Source: Olavius sp. associated proteobacterium Delta 1
GTDB taxonomy: Bacteria; Desulfobacterota; Desulfobacteria; Desulfobacterales; JAFDCJ01
Direction of reading: 5' to 3'
Assembly: GCA_902749685.1 (NCBI GenBank)
Contig: CACVKW010000065.1
Coordinates: 86,722-150,721 of the forward strand
Length of the DNA stretch: 64,000 bases
Part shown: in pieces, positions 27,126 to 36,251 of the stretch
Layout of the letters: each line of letters opens with the position of its first letter
Position numbering within the stretch: the first letter of the stretch is position 1
Position numbers and translations under genes: made by a program
Notes under the pieces: model-generated
What the model saw: the letters and a program-made list of their open reading frames with translations, nothing else
What the model was told of the DNA's origin: nothing
Databases searched by the model: none

Positions 27126-27849
27126 TTCCCGCCGACCGCATCCAGGGAATCAGGTAGTACTTGGCGAGTTTAAAGACGGTTGCGCGACGACTCCAGGTGA
27201 CCCGGGGTATGCGCAGGAAATCTATGCGGTTTGAGGTAACCTTTTGTTTGCGGGTGGTAAAGGCCAGCTGGTAGCCGGCATCTTTAGCCAGTTGCGTCAC
27301 GGTTTCCGTCGTATTGCCCCAGGGATAGGCCAGATAGGGAACCGCCACGCCGAACTCTTCCTCCAGTAGCTCTTTGGCCAGATGAATTTCCTGCCGTAAT
27401 TTGTCACCATCGACCTTGCTGAAATTGACGTGGTGGTAGCCGTGGGCGCCAATTTCAACCAGGCCGGTATTTAGCATCATCTTTAATTGGGTCAGATCAA
27501 GATGACGCATAGCGGGCACAGAGGGGCGGGTCGAGAAATGGCTCTCGCGACCGATCAGGCCGGCAATTACAAATATGGTAATGGGTATAGCCTGCTGTTT
27601 TAGATAGGGGAATACATGCTCGGCAATTGATGCCAGGGCATCGTCAAAGGTCAGCACGGCGGAGCGTTTGGGGATATTTTTTTGGCCCAGCAGCCACGCG
27701 TGCAGATCGCTCATGGGGATAAACCGAACTCCCAAACGCCTCAACCAGCGCAGCTGGTGCAAAAACTTGTTCAGGTCAACCGTGCCCCGCGCCTCTTGCC
27801 CGGCGGCCAATGGCACCACATTATGACAGGTATAGATGACACAGCTCAT
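27106..27849 (-). CDS. Polysaccharide deacetylase (NodB-like)
   Basis: The start is placed at AUG 27849 (MSCVIYTCHNVVP), which overlaps the upstream stop as AUGA. A longer frame runs back into the GT2 gene. The NodB domain shows the catalytic pair in VLTFDDALASI, the zinc site in IGAHGYHHVNF and the YPWGNTTETV segment. It would remove N-acetyl groups from a polysaccharide or an amino sugar. Coupling to a GT2 gene points to surface-glycan modification. No signal peptide is visible, so a cytoplasmic or lipid-linked substrate is possible. Confidence 0.85.
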   Translation of the reverse strand: MSCVIYTCHNVVPLAAGQEARGTVDLNKFLHQLRWLRRLGVRFIPMSDLHAWLLGQKNIPKRSAVLTFDDALASIAEHVFPYLKQQAIPITIFVIAGLIGRESHFSTRPSVPAMRHLDLTQLKMMLNTGLVEIGAHGYHHVNFSKVDGDKLRQEIHLAKELLEEEFGVAVPYLAYPWGNTTETVTQLAKDAGYQLAFTTRKQKVTSNRIDFLRIPRVTWSRRATVFKLAKYYLIPWMRSAGKITEDR

Positions 27850-28694
27850 AGCTTGCGCAGCCCGTTTTTGCACACCACAGCGGGGTCCGGCCATTTGAAA
27901 TAGGGATGTTGACTTTGATCGATTATCTGCGGGACGGTCCGCCACTTTTCTACCGGATGGTATAAATGATATGTGCGGGCTTTTGTCTGCAATGGCACCG
28001 CACGAAAGGATCCTTTGACGAGGCGGTTGCGAAGGTCGGAATCGCTTTTATTGTATCCGGCGTAATTTTCGTCATAGCCGTTTATTTTTTCAAAAATATC
28101 CCGGTTGACGGCGCAATTTCCGCCCCAGATTTTGGGCTTTCTGAAATTAAGTGCCAAGTAGATTCTGCTTTTCCAGTAGCGTTTAAAATTTCTCTTGGCG
28201 GATCCTTTCTTCAGATTCCGCGACCGTGCAGCCCCGGCCCAGAATTCCTGTTGCGAAAAAGAATGCTTGTTTTGCAGCACAGCCTCCGAAAGCTGCTGGT
28301 TTAAATAATAGACACCGCCCAGGTAAAAGGCATTCGGTTTGAAATGGGCGGCATATGTGGCAAGCAGGTTTGGCGCCGGTATGCAATCGCTGTCCAGAAA
28401 CAGCAAAATATCGCCACCGGCCCTGCGACTGCCCTCATTGAGAATAAACGCCCGCCGGTAGTTCTGGTGATCATGCCGGCAGTGCTGGATATCCAGTTGC
28501 CGGCTGTCTGAACGCGCAGTGGATATCACATCCGCTGTGTGATCCGTTGAGCCGTCATCGGCAACGATAACTTGCCATTGGCCCTCGTAATCCTGCGCTG
28601 CAAGGCAAGCAAGGCTTACCCTCAAATAGTCGGCCCGATTATAGGTCGCCACCACGGCCGATATGGAGGGGAGTTTTAGATTTCCGGGCTTCAT
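27846..28694 (-). CDS. GT2 family glycosyltransferase
   Basis: A 282-residue GT-A enzyme: ISAVVATYNRADYLRVSL, VIVADDGSTDHT, the metal-binding LLFLDSDCIPAP, and GGNCAVNRDIFEKINGYDE with a following KSDSDLRNRL, which places the catalytic base. This arrangement is that of chondroitin-polymerase-like or GalNAc/galactosyl GT2 enzymes with an N-terminal GT-A and a short C-terminus. It is translationally coupled to the deacetylase. Confidence 0.87.
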   Translation of the reverse strand: MKPGNLKLPSISAVVATYNRADYLRVSLACLAAQDYEGQWQVIVADDGSTDHTADVISTARSDSRQLDIQHCRHDHQNYRRAFILNEGSRRAGGDILLFLDSDCIPAPNLLATYAAHFKPNAFYLGGVYYLNQQLSEAVLQNKHSFSQQEFWAGAARSRNLKKGSAKRNFKRYWKSRIYLALNFRKPKIWGGNCAVNRDIFEKINGYDENYAGYNKSDSDLRNRLVKGSFRAVPLQTKARTYHLYHPVEKWRTVPQIIDQSQHPYFKWPDPAVVCKNGLRKL

Positions 28695-29092
28695 ATTATT
28701 GAATCCTGTGTTTGCACAAAATTGACCTCTAAGATTCTAAGTGGCTGCCATAATTTTAGCCTTGACCACTAACAATGTTTAAAGTAATTTGCAACACTCT
28801 TAGAAGGTGTTTCAGGTTAACATCAATCTAAAATCTAAACCAGTTTCATCGGTGAACCCTTAAATACCATAAAACTCCAAATCTCAAGCATCAAATTACG
28901 AATGGTTCGACGAGCCGTTCGACAGGCTCACGGTCCTGAGCAGGGTCGAAGGACTCACCACCCTGAGCCAGGTCGAAGGGTAAATCTCAAAATACAATAT
29001 TCAATGATCAAAACATTCAGCATATTTGTCCCGGATTGCTACGCTAACCCTTAAAGACTTGTTTAGTTGACGATACGCGGTAATTATGACGC
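28695..29092. other. Intergenic region with CTGAGCAGGGTCGAAGG-type repeats
   Basis: No gene is supported. A repeat cluster at about 28908-28980 contains GTTCGACAGGCTCA, CCTGAGCAGGGTCGAAGG and CCTGAGCCAGGTCGAAGG, which are imperfect inverted copies of one another. Similar dyads are widespread in proteobacterial genomes. A promoter for the ACP-ligase operon should lie near 29000-29080 but is not evident. Confidence 0.5.
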
Positions 29093-29344
29093 GTGGATAA
29101 GGAAACTTTAATGCAGCAGGTGATTCAAACCCTCGGTGAATATATAAAAGAACAGTACAATGCCGAACTGGATCAACAGGAAAATATATTTAATTCCGGC
29201 ATCATCGATTCGCTGGGCTTTGTGAATTTAATTGGATTTATCAGCGAAACCTTTGAAATCGAATTTGAGCCCGATGATCTGATCGAGGACAATTTTTACT
29301 CCCTTGAGCGGATGGCACAGTTTATTTTGCAGAAAAAAGAATGA
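29093..29344 (+). CDS. Acyl carrier protein, exosortase-A-type operon
   Basis: An 83-residue ACP starting at GUG. The phosphopantetheine serine is in SGIIDSLGFVNLIGFI, and the rest is a standard four-helix acidic ACP. Its stop codon overlaps the start of the following AMP ligase (AUGA), so the ligase probably loads it. ACP plus AMP-ligase plus PLP decarboxylase is the gene set linked to exosortase A/PEP-CTERM export systems. No exosortase or PEP-CTERM protein is in the window. Confidence 0.8.
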   Translation: MDKETLMQQVIQTLGEYIKEQYNAELDQQENIFNSGIIDSLGFVNLIGFISETFEIEFEPDDLIEDNFYSLERMAQFILQKKE

Positions 29345-30888
29345 AACCATTTCTCGTTCAACATCTTTTAGATTTAACCAGTGACAGGCACCCGGTTAAA
29401 GTCGCCGTCAAGCATGGTGAAGATGCCATCACATTTGAACAGCTGCATGCAAAATCCTGCGCCCTGGCGTACGGGCTGCAAAAGTTCGGCATCGGCAGGG
29501 GGGAGCGGATCGGTATTTTGCTCGATAAATCCATTAACCAGGTCGTTGCCATGCTGGGCGCGCTGCGGGCCGACTATATTTTTGTGCTCATCAATTCAAT
29601 TTTAAAGGAAAACCAGGTCCGTCACATTCTCAACGACTGTGGTATCCGGCTGCTCATCGCTTCTGAAAAATACCGCGATCGCTTTCAAAATATCCTCAAG
29701 GATACCGAAGTTGAAATCGTTGTCCCGGAACCGGATCTGGCTCAGCTTGCCGCAACCTATGCCGGAAAAAATGCGCGCAATACAAGCACCGGCGAAGATA
29801 TCGGCAGTATTATCTACACCTCCGGCTCCACCGGACTGCCCAAAGGGATCGTCATCACCCATCGTAACCTGATCGAGGGCGCCCGAATCGTCAGTCACTA
29901 TCTGGGCATTACGGCCGCGGAACGGATCCTGGGACTGCTGCCGTTTAATTTTGACTACGGGCTGAATCAGCTGATTTCAACCCTTTACCAGGGCTGTACG
30001 ATTGTCCTGTTTCAATTTTTCATGCCCAATTCCCTGCTCAAGATTCTAATCGATGAAAAAATTACCGGACTGCCGGCGATCCCCACCATCTGGTCTGCGG
30101 TGTTCAATCCGCAGATTTGTAAAATAGATCCCGGGCAGCCATACCCGGATTTGAGATATATCAGCAACACCGGTGGCAAACTTCCGGTTGCGATTGTAAA
30201 AAATATCAGGCAGCTTTTCCCGGCAACCGAACTGTTTCTGATGTACGGGCTGACCGAAGCCTTTCGCTCCACCTATCTGGATCCCGCTGAAGTGGATCGG
30301 CGACCGGATTCGATCGGCAAAGCCATTCCGAACGTCCGGGTGGAGGTGGTCGATGAAAACGGTAAAATATGCGAGGCGGGTGAGGTCGGGGAGTTGATTC
30401 ACGGCGGAGCCTGCGTCACGAAAGGCTATTGGAACAATCCTGAACTGACCGCCCGGACCTTTCGGCCAAATCCGATGTTGCCCAAAAAAAATCAGTTTCT
30501 GGACCGGGTGGTTTATTCCGGTGATCTGGTCAAAAAAGACCGTGAGGGTTTCCTGTACTACGTCGGACGCAAAGATGCGATGATCAAAAAAGAAGGCTAT
30601 CGGGTTTCACCGACCGAGGTCGAGGAATTGCTGATGACCCATCAGGATGTCTTTGAGGCCGTGGCCTGGGGCCGGGAACGTCAAACCGCTAAAATCGAGA
30701 TTGTGGCACTGGTCACCGCCGGGCGGGAACTTGACATCAAGGAACTCTCAAAATTCTGCCGGCAAAAGGCACCCGAATATCTGGTTCCGGACCGGATATG
30801 GATTATGGACCATTTTGCCAGAACAGAAACCGGCAAAATAGACCGGCCCCGGGTCATCAAGGAGGCCTATGCTAAATATGACCGCTGA
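29341..30888 (+). CDS. Acyl-CoA/ACP ligase (AMP-forming), exosortase-A-associated type
   Basis: A 515-residue ANL-superfamily ligase. The P-loop is IIYTSGSTGLPKGI. Adenylate contacts are YGLTEAFRSTYL and YSGDLVKKDREGFLYYVGRKD. The catalytic Lys lies in the C-terminal ARTETGKIDRP. It activates an acid with ATP and loads it on the adjacent ACP. Similarity to the exosortase-A-associated ligase group is from memory of the family and its neighbours. Its stop lies 17 codons... inside the next, degraded frame (20-base overlap), as in an intact operon. Confidence 0.85.
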   Translation: MKPFLVQHLLDLTSDRHPVKVAVKHGEDAITFEQLHAKSCALAYGLQKFGIGRGERIGILLDKSINQVVAMLGALRADYIFVLINSILKENQVRHILNDCGIRLLIASEKYRDRFQNILKDTEVEIVVPEPDLAQLAATYAGKNARNTSTGEDIGSIIYTSGSTGLPKGIVITHRNLIEGARIVSHYLGITAAERILGLLPFNFDYGLNQLISTLYQGCTIVLFQFFMPNSLLKILIDEKITGLPAIPTIWSAVFNPQICKIDPGQPYPDLRYISNTGGKLPVAIVKNIRQLFPATELFLMYGLTEAFRSTYLDPAEVDRRPDSIGKAIPNVRVEVVDENGKICEAGEVGELIHGGACVTKGYWNNPELTARTFRPNPMLPKKNQFLDRVVYSGDLVKKDREGFLYYVGRKDAMIKKEGYRVSPTEVEELLMTHQDVFEAVAWGRERQTAKIEIVALVTAGRELDIKELSKFCRQKAPEYLVPDRIWIMDHFARTETGKIDRPRVIKEAYAKYDR

Positions 30889-31177
30889 TCTGCTGCAGGC
30901 GGCACAACGCTTTGATACGCCGCTGTATGTGTATGATTTCGATGCGATTGAGGCACGGCTGGCTGCTTTGAGGTCGTCAATCCACGGCAGAGTAAAACTC
31001 TTCCATGCCGTCAAGATGGGCGGTATACCCTCGCCGTTCGGTGTCGATGAGGAACATGCGGCTGAGATTATCGATCTCATCCTCTTTTTGGGCCATGAGA
31101 CCCCGCGCGAGATTCTCATTAAAGACGGTCAGGCTGTTGTAATCCGGCAGCGCAAGGATGTTACGCAATTCAACTAG
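30869..31177 (+). pseudogene. PLP-dependent decarboxylase with two in-frame internal deletions
   Basis: The 102-codon frame is a patchwork of a decarboxylase that normally has about 400 residues. The start (FDTPLYVYDFDAIEARLAAL, then KLFHAVK) matches the N-terminus up to the PLP-lysine region. It then jumps directly to MGGIPSPFGVDEEHA, which in the family lies about 120 residues later. After IIDLI it jumps again to PREILIKDGQAVVIRQRKD, the C-terminal segment. The frame is intact across both joints. The active-site half is absent, so decarboxylase activity is not expected. The first junction falls at a Lys present on both sides, as in recombination. Confidence 0.75.
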
Positions 31178-31614
31178 TCGCCCTGCGGTCCGCCGGGTAC
31201 CAAATTCGAATTTAATTGGTGCGCTCTATTGGGAAAAATATTCCAGCACCGAAAACCTGATCCTGTGGGCTTGGATCCGCTACTTTTCGACTGGGCACTA
31301 ATTAGCTAAAAAAATAAAAAAATATTTTAAAAGAGCAAAGGTTTTCGCATGTTATCCCCGAATAGAACTATCTTTGCCGGTTAACACGGAATTTTTTGCT
31401 TGATATCCGCTTATTTCTGCAATAATAAAAGGTATTCTTTGATCAGAGGCATTTTCCAAAGGGGTGTCCTCCTGCCTTTTTAAACGGTTTTTCCCTGAAT
31501 TCCGCAAACGGTGGCTGATCTTGGTCCGCCCCGGTCGGTTTAAATTAGAAACAAAAACGTTGTATAACTAGTTGTAGAATCTGCGAGACCTATTAAAAAA
31601 TAAGGGAGATAGTC
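31178..31614. other. Intergenic region, no gene supported
   Basis: AT-rich with no array. TTGATA (31400-31405) and TAATAA (31423-31428), spaced 17 bases, form a possible promoter for the Trm112-like gene. A 30-codon plus-strand frame near 31217-31310 is not recognised. Confidence 0.4.
31400..31428 (+). promoter_or_regulatory. Possible sigma70-type promoter
   Basis: TTGATA at 31400 and TAATAA at 31423 with a 17-base spacer, about 190 bases before the Trm112-like start. Match to the -35 consensus is 5 of 6, and the -10 is weak. Confidence 0.25.
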
Positions 31615-31788
31615 ATGGCCATCAGTCAGGAACTGTTAGATATTTTAGCCTGTCCAAAGTGCAAGGGAGACCTGTATCAGAATGATGCTAAGGACGGTTT
31701 GATTTGTGATCAATGTAAACTAATGTACGAGATTCGGGATGATATCCCGATTATGCTGATTGATGAAGCCAAATCGCTTGATGAATAG
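31615..31788 (+). CDS. Trm112/UPF0434 (YcaR-like) zinc-ribbon small protein
   Basis: A 57-residue protein starting MAISQELLDILACPKCKGDL, with a strong ribosome site (AAGGGAG). Two Cys pairs (CPKC and CDQC) form a zinc ribbon, and the C-terminus reads RDDIPIMLIDEAKSL, diagnostic of the Trm112 family. The bacterial member's role is unclear. The eukaryotic homologue activates methyltransferases. It sits upstream of a conserved DUF4416-yicC-remA-gmk group. Confidence 0.88.
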   Translation: MAISQELLDILACPKCKGDLYQNDAKDGLICDQCKLMYEIRDDIPIMLIDEAKSLDE

Positions 31789-31881
31789 TTATATGTCATT
31801 AGTTAATTGTTATTCGTTCACGGCAGATGCGTAAGGCCAAAGCTACCAATAACTGACAACCAATAACCAATCACGAATCGC

Positions 31882-32409
31882 ATGAGCATTCCTCGAGCGC
31901 CGCGGCCGGCGAAATTGGTCATCGGGCTTATCATGAAGGACAGGGCACTGATTGAGCCTTTAGGTGTTGAGCTTTCGGCCGGCTTCGGTTCGGTGGACAT
32001 GGTCAGTTCCTGGATGCCCTTTGACTATACATCTTATTATGAGCCGGAGATGGGAACGCCGCTCTTTCGGCGGGTGCTGACCTATAATAATTTGATCGAT
32101 CAGGATAAATTGCCTGAAATTAAGTTGACAACCAATCGCCTGGAGCAGTCCTTTGCGCAAAGCGGCAGACGCAGAGTCAATATTGATCCGGGGTATCTGC
32201 TTTACGAGCGGTTTGTGCTGGCCTCGGGCAAAAATTTTTGTCACAGAATTTATATCGGCAGCAGCATCTATGCGGATTTAACGTTAATTTATCAACGGGG
32301 CCGGTATGAAAAACTTCCCTGGACCTACCCTGATTATGCGGATGAGCCAATGCTGGAATTTCTGACCCGGGTTCGCCGCAAGTATGCTGTTGATTTAAAA
32401 ACAAACTGA
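31882..32409 (+). CDS. DUF4416 family protein
   Basis: A 175-residue conserved protein: KLVIGLIMKDRALIEPLG at the start, FDYTSYYEPEMGTPLFRR and NIDPGYLLYERFVLASGKN as the recognisable blocks, ending in PDYADEPMLEFLTRVRRKY. No function is known. The position between a Trm112-like gene and yicC is typical of the family in Desulfobacterota. The gap of 77 bases to yicC suggests a shared transcript. Confidence 0.8.
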   Translation: MSIPRAPRPAKLVIGLIMKDRALIEPLGVELSAGFGSVDMVSSWMPFDYTSYYEPEMGTPLFRRVLTYNNLIDQDKLPEIKLTTNRLEQSFAQSGRRRVNIDPGYLLYERFVLASGKNFCHRIYIGSSIYADLTLIYQRGRYEKLPWTYPDYADEPMLEFLTRVRRKYAVDLKTN

Positions 32410-32486
32410 CAATTGGATCCAGGCGTGGCGATTCGTTTTGCCATTAGGCCGTTGTTATCCAAATTCTTGAGGGGGACCCCCAAATT

Positions 32487-33368
32487 ATGATCAAAAGTAT
32501 GACCGGTTTTGCAGCGGCTGAGGTGATCGCCGGAGATATCACGGTGTCGGTGGACATCCGCGCATTCAACAGCAGGCATCTGGATATCGTCCTGCGCGCA
32601 CCTTCCAGCTATATGGCGCTGGAAGAGAAAATGAAAGGGCTGATCACCCGGCAGATCGTCAGGGGACGGTTAGAGGTGAAAGTTCAGATTAAAGACGGTT
32701 CGGAGGGAACCGTCGCCTTTGAAATCGATTGGTCCAGGGCCAACGCCATGCATGGCGCTCTGGTTCAATTAAAAGATAAATTAGACCTGAAAAATGATAT
32801 TTCCGTGGACCACCTGCTCAACGTGGGGGGGATGATCAAGCCGGTCGAAAAGGTGGACGAATCCGACAGCATATGGTTGACGGCTAAGGAGTGTCTCAAC
32901 CGGGCCATAGATGAACTTGAATCCATGCGCCGTAAAGAAGGCGATTTCATTGCCGACGATTTATTTGCACGCCTGGATTTCATCGAGACCTGCCTGATGG
33001 AAATTAAAGGTGACTCGAACAATCTGATATACCAGTATCAGGAAAGATTAAAGGAGCGCATCGCTGCCTTAACCCAGGAGACGGTTGAACTCGATCCCGC
33101 ACGGCTTGCCCAGGAGGCGGCCTATCTGGCGGACCGCAGCGATATTTCAGAGGAAATTGTCCGGGCAGAGAGCCATGTCCAGCAGTTTCGGCATATTATG
33201 CGTTCAGAAGAGCCCGGCGGCAGAAAGCTTAACTTTTTGCTGCAGGAGCTTCATCGGGAATTCAACACCATCGGATCCAAGATAGGCCATGCCGATACCT
33301 CCCACAGGATTGTGGATGTCAAAGCTGAATTGGAGAAAATCAGGGAGCAAATTCAAAACGTGGAATAA
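32487..33368 (+). CDS. yicC: YicC family endoribonuclease
   Basis: A 293-residue protein beginning [12 protein letters not shown], with [13 protein letters not shown] and a C-terminal DUF1732 region ending [28 protein letters not shown]. YicC proteins are hexameric endoribonucleases involved in mRNA turnover and stationary phase. It is followed by remA and gmk, the gene order kept in many bacteria. Confidence 0.92.
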   Translation: MIKSMTGFAAAEVIAGDITVSVDIRAFNSRHLDIVLRAPSSYMALEEKMKGLITRQIVRGRLEVKVQIKDGSEGTVAFEIDWSRANAMHGALVQLKDKLDLKNDISVDHLLNVGGMIKPVEKVDESDSIWLTAKECLNRAIDELESMRRKEGDFIADDLFARLDFIETCLMEIKGDSNNLIYQYQERLKERIAALTQETVELDPARLAQEAAYLADRSDISEEIVRAESHVQQFRHIMRSEEPGGRKLNFLLQELHREFNTIGSKIGHADTSHRIVDVKAELEKIREQIQNVE

Positions 33369-33409
33369 AATATTATACGCACACAGCACATTGCGATTAT
33401 GGAGGTAGA

Positions 33410-33664
33410 ATGGATCAGAATCTATTAAACATCGGCTTTGGAAGTACCGTTGTTTCCGATCGGGTGGTTGCCATTGTTTCCCCGAATTCGGCACCAATGA
33501 AGCGGCTCAAAGATGAGGCCCGGGATGAAAAACGCCTGATCGATGCAACGCACGGACGCAGAACCCGCTCCATAATTATCATGGACAGCAATCACGTGGT
33601 TCTATCGGCCATTCAGGCAGAAACTATTTCGCAACGTTATGCGGCGCAGAAGGAATCGTCCTGA
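33410..33664 (+). CDS. remA: RemA-like (DUF370) regulatory protein
   Basis: An 84-residue protein with an upstream GGAGG. The sequence [20 protein letters not shown] and [16 protein letters not shown] are the family signature, including the conserved RRT-type DNA-contact stretch. In Bacillus the protein forms arcs around DNA and activates matrix genes. Here it precedes gmk by 6 bases, so the two are translated from one mRNA. Confidence 0.88.
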   Translation: MDQNLLNIGFGSTVVSDRVVAIVSPNSAPMKRLKDEARDEKRLIDATHGRRTRSIIIMDSNHVVLSAIQAETISQRYAAQKESS

Positions 33665-33670
33665 TTAGAC

Positions 33671-34285
33671 ATGAGCAAACAATATTCGCAAAAGGTTCGC
33701 ACCAATCCCACGTCCAGCGTGCCTGATAGACCGGGCCTTCTTTTTATTCTGTCAGCCCCTTCCGGCGCCGGAAAATCAACCATCTGCCGCGCCGTGCTGG
33801 ATCATTTCCCGGATATGTTGTACTCGATTTCCTACACGACCAGACCTCCCCGCAAAGGGGAGCAAGACGGAGTCCATTATTATTTTATCGCCGAAGATGA
33901 TTTTACAAACGGAATTGAACGGGGGCGGTGGGCTGAATGGGCAAAGGTCCACGACAACTACTACGGTACCTCCGCAGACCTGCTGGACCGGGTGCTCAAC
34001 GGCGGTCAAGATATAATACTGGACATTGATGTTCAGGGAATGCGCCAGATTCTGAATAGGTACCCCGCCGGTATTACGATATTCATTATGCCGCCCTCCC
34101 TGCAAACGTTGCGGTCCCGTCTGGAAGCCCGGGGCACTGACAGTCCTGAGGTTATTGCCCTTCGCTTAAAAAATGCGCAGGCTGAGATGGCCCAAAAAGA
34201 GCTGTACCGTCACGTAATTATCAACGATCAGCTGGCGGATGCTATCGCAGAGCTGATCGGCATCATCGAGAAGTGTTGCTCGTGA
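33671..34285 (+). CDS. gmk: Guanylate kinase
   Basis: A 204-residue enzyme phosphorylating GMP to GDP. P-loop SAPSGAGKSTICRAV is at about residues 25-39. The GMP-binding SYTTRPPRKGEQDGVHYYFI and LDIDVQGMRQIL follow, as does the lid arginine region SRLEARGTDS. There is a 20-residue N-terminal extension before the core, and start AUG is 6 bases after remA. It overlaps the next gene. Confidence 0.93.
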   Translation: MSKQYSQKVRTNPTSSVPDRPGLLFILSAPSGAGKSTICRAVLDHFPDMLYSISYTTRPPRKGEQDGVHYYFIAEDDFTNGIERGRWAEWAKVHDNYYGTSADLLDRVLNGGQDIILDIDVQGMRQILNRYPAGITIFIMPPSLQTLRSRLEARGTDSPEVIALRLKNAQAEMAQKELYRHVIINDQLADAIAELIGIIEKCCS

Positions 34286-35025
34286 AGACCGAAATACTGT
34301 ACGGTATCCACCCGGTACACGAAATGTTGTCGGCCGGGCGCAGGCGGGTTTACGAGATTTATCTGGCAAAAGAAAAAAATACGGCCCGTCTCAAGCCGAT
34401 CATATCCCTGGCAGAATCACGAGGTATTTCTCGGCAAACCATTGGAAGCGCCAATTTCAAAGCCCTAGTCGGCCCGGTAGTTCACCAGGGCGTGGCGGCC
34501 AGGGTGAGCCCGTATCCCCTAGCCACCTTGACGGAAATCCTGCAGACGTCCCAGGCCGGGGATGATCGGTTTTTTCTGCTGATGTTGGATAGCCTCATCG
34601 ACCCCCAGAACCTGGGCGCCCTGATCCGAACCGCGCTGTGTGCCGGAATTGACGGCGTCATACTGCCCAAAGACAACTGTGCAACACCGACCACCGCCGT
34701 TTCCAGGGCATCTGCCGGTGCCCTTGAGCACATTAAATTAAGCCGGGTAACCAACCTGGTGCAGACCATAAAACTTTGTAAAAATCGCGGACTGTGGATC
34801 ATTGGTTTGCTAAAAGATGCGCAGCAGTCGATATATGCCGGGGATTTAGCCGGATCGATTGCCCTGGTGCTTGGCGGAGAGCAAAAGGGCCTTCGCCCTT
34901 TAGTCAGAAAAAATTGTGATTTTTTATTTTCCATTCCCCAACAGGGGCCGGTCGATTCTCTCAATGCCTCGGCGGCCGGTGCGGTTGCCATGTATGAAGC
35001 CTGGCGCCAGAGGCAGGAAAGATAG
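34282..35025 (+). CDS. rlmB: 23S rRNA (guanosine-2'-O-)-methyltransferase, RlmB type
   Basis: A SPOUT-class TrmH-family enzyme. The N-terminal substrate-binding domain (ILYGIHPVHEMLSAGRRRV) precedes the knotted domain with LDSLIDPQNLGALIRTALC, ALVLGGEQKGLRPLVRK and IPQQGPVDSLNASAAGAVA, the SAM-binding motifs 1-3. The start is placed at GUG 34282, which overlaps the gmk stop (GUGA). A second GUG at 34273 would add three residues. It methylates G2251 in the P-loop of 23S rRNA in relatives. Confidence 0.9.
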   Translation: MKTEILYGIHPVHEMLSAGRRRVYEIYLAKEKNTARLKPIISLAESRGISRQTIGSANFKALVGPVVHQGVAARVSPYPLATLTEILQTSQAGDDRFFLLMLDSLIDPQNLGALIRTALCAGIDGVILPKDNCATPTTAVSRASAGALEHIKLSRVTNLVQTIKLCKNRGLWIIGLLKDAQQSIYAGDLAGSIALVLGGEQKGLRPLVRKNCDFLFSIPQQGPVDSLNASAAGAVAMYEAWRQRQER

Positions 35026-35223
35026 GTGTCAGGCGGCGCTGACGGTCTGAAAATGGGCCAGATTAATCGAAAAAGAAACTCTGAAAAAGCGAACATCTAA
35101 CATCGAACGTCGGATATTGATGACGCTGCGCTTTATCTATTTTAAAACATGCGAATCACAAAGTTTCTTTTTCGATTAAACTGGCCGCTTTTCAGGCCAG
35201 CGGCTGGGCTGAAACCTGAAACC
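35024..35223. repeat. Composite palindromic element, copy 3 (compact)
   Basis: A 200-base element starting at the rlmB stop codon. Perfect 18-bp arms lie at 35063-35080 and 35162-35179 (TTAATCGAAAAAGAAACT and its complement). Between them is a short array of AACATCG-type units and the shared core ATATTGATGACGCTGCGC. A hairpin CTGGCC/GGCCAG lies near the right end, as in copies 1 and 4. Confidence 0.75.
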
Positions 35224-35243
35224 AGCACCTCAAGGGGCAGCAT

Positions 35244-36092
35244 TTGCTAACCAGACTGCTTTCCAGACAGTACAAGACCTTGCACCGCATCGTTTTTCCG
35301 CCCAAATGTCTGGTGTGTGACCGCTTTTTTCATCCCCCGGAATGTCATACCGCTGTGGTTGCCGAAGGTGTCGGCTGCAAACAAGATCCAGCACCTTTAT
35401 CATTGCAGAGCCGGCTTGACAGATTGCTCTCAGTTTGTTTATGTCAGACCTGCATCAGGGGACTGGTCGCGGTTGAATCTCCGATATGTGATTGTTGCGG
35501 AATCCCTTTTCAAGGCCGGCAAGGGGCAGGTCATCGCTGCGGTGAATGCATCACACAACCGAAATATTTCAGAATTGCCCGCGCGCCGCTGATATATGAG
35601 CAAATTTTAACGCGCGTCATTCATTGCTTTAAGTATAAAGGCAAAGTTCAACTGGCTGAGCCACTGGCAGAACTTCTCCTGACAGCCTTCAAGATGTTTT
35701 GGGAAAATGACCGCATCGATATCATTTTACCGGTGCCACTTCACATAAAAAGATTCCGGAAACGGGGATTCAATCAGGCCCATTTGCTGGTTCGTAACTG
35801 GAATATTCTTGCCGGGCAGCATCCCAATCGCCTGGTCGAATTCCAGATCGAGCGCAACCTGTTAGTCCGGACGGTGGCAACCGCACCGCAAACGGCTCTC
35901 GGGCGTACCCAGCGGGCCGTCAATATAGAAAATGCCTTTGATCTTAATGACCCGCATAAGGTAAAAGACAAGCGCGTCCTGCTAATCGATGACGTATACA
36001 CCACCGGTGCAACGGTGAATGAATGTGCGCGTTTGCTGCTAAACTGCGGCGCGCGGGATGTGGACGTACTCACGCTGGCCCGGGCCGTCTGA
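35244..36092 (+). CDS. comF: ComF family phosphoribosyltransferase-like protein
   Basis: A 282-residue protein starting at UUG, with AAGGGG six bases upstream. The N-terminal zinc part has CLVCDRFF, CDCCG and CGEC. The PRTase part follows from about 110 and carries ILPVPLHIKRFRKRGFNQA and the PRPP loop VLLIDDVYTTGATVNE. An insertion of about 55 residues with additional Cys residues separates the zinc motifs. Family members act in DNA uptake or nucleotide salvage. No other competence gene is near. Confidence 0.85.
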   Translation: MLTRLLSRQYKTLHRIVFPPKCLVCDRFFHPPECHTAVVAEGVGCKQDPAPLSLQSRLDRLLSVCLCQTCIRGLVAVESPICDCCGIPFQGRQGAGHRCGECITQPKYFRIARAPLIYEQILTRVIHCFKYKGKVQLAEPLAELLLTAFKMFWENDRIDIILPVPLHIKRFRKRGFNQAHLLVRNWNILAGQHPNRLVEFQIERNLLVRTVATAPQTALGRTQRAVNIENAFDLNDPHKVKDKRVLLIDDVYTTGATVNECARLLLNCGARDVDVLTLARAV

Positions 36093-36251
36093 TTCGGCCC
36101 AGGGGAGTCAGGACGACCGATATAAAATCGGCATTTTAATATCTGAATTTTAGCGCAGCAATCTGCACGCCAAGTTCATTGCGGTAACTTGATCCCGAAT
36201 ATCACCGGGGGCTGTTTACATGCTAAATTCAGGCTATAACACTGCCATAGG

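Noticed and set aside
34482..35096. 204-codon frame opposite rlmB
   Set aside because: Antisense shadow. Its ends lie in repeat DNA.
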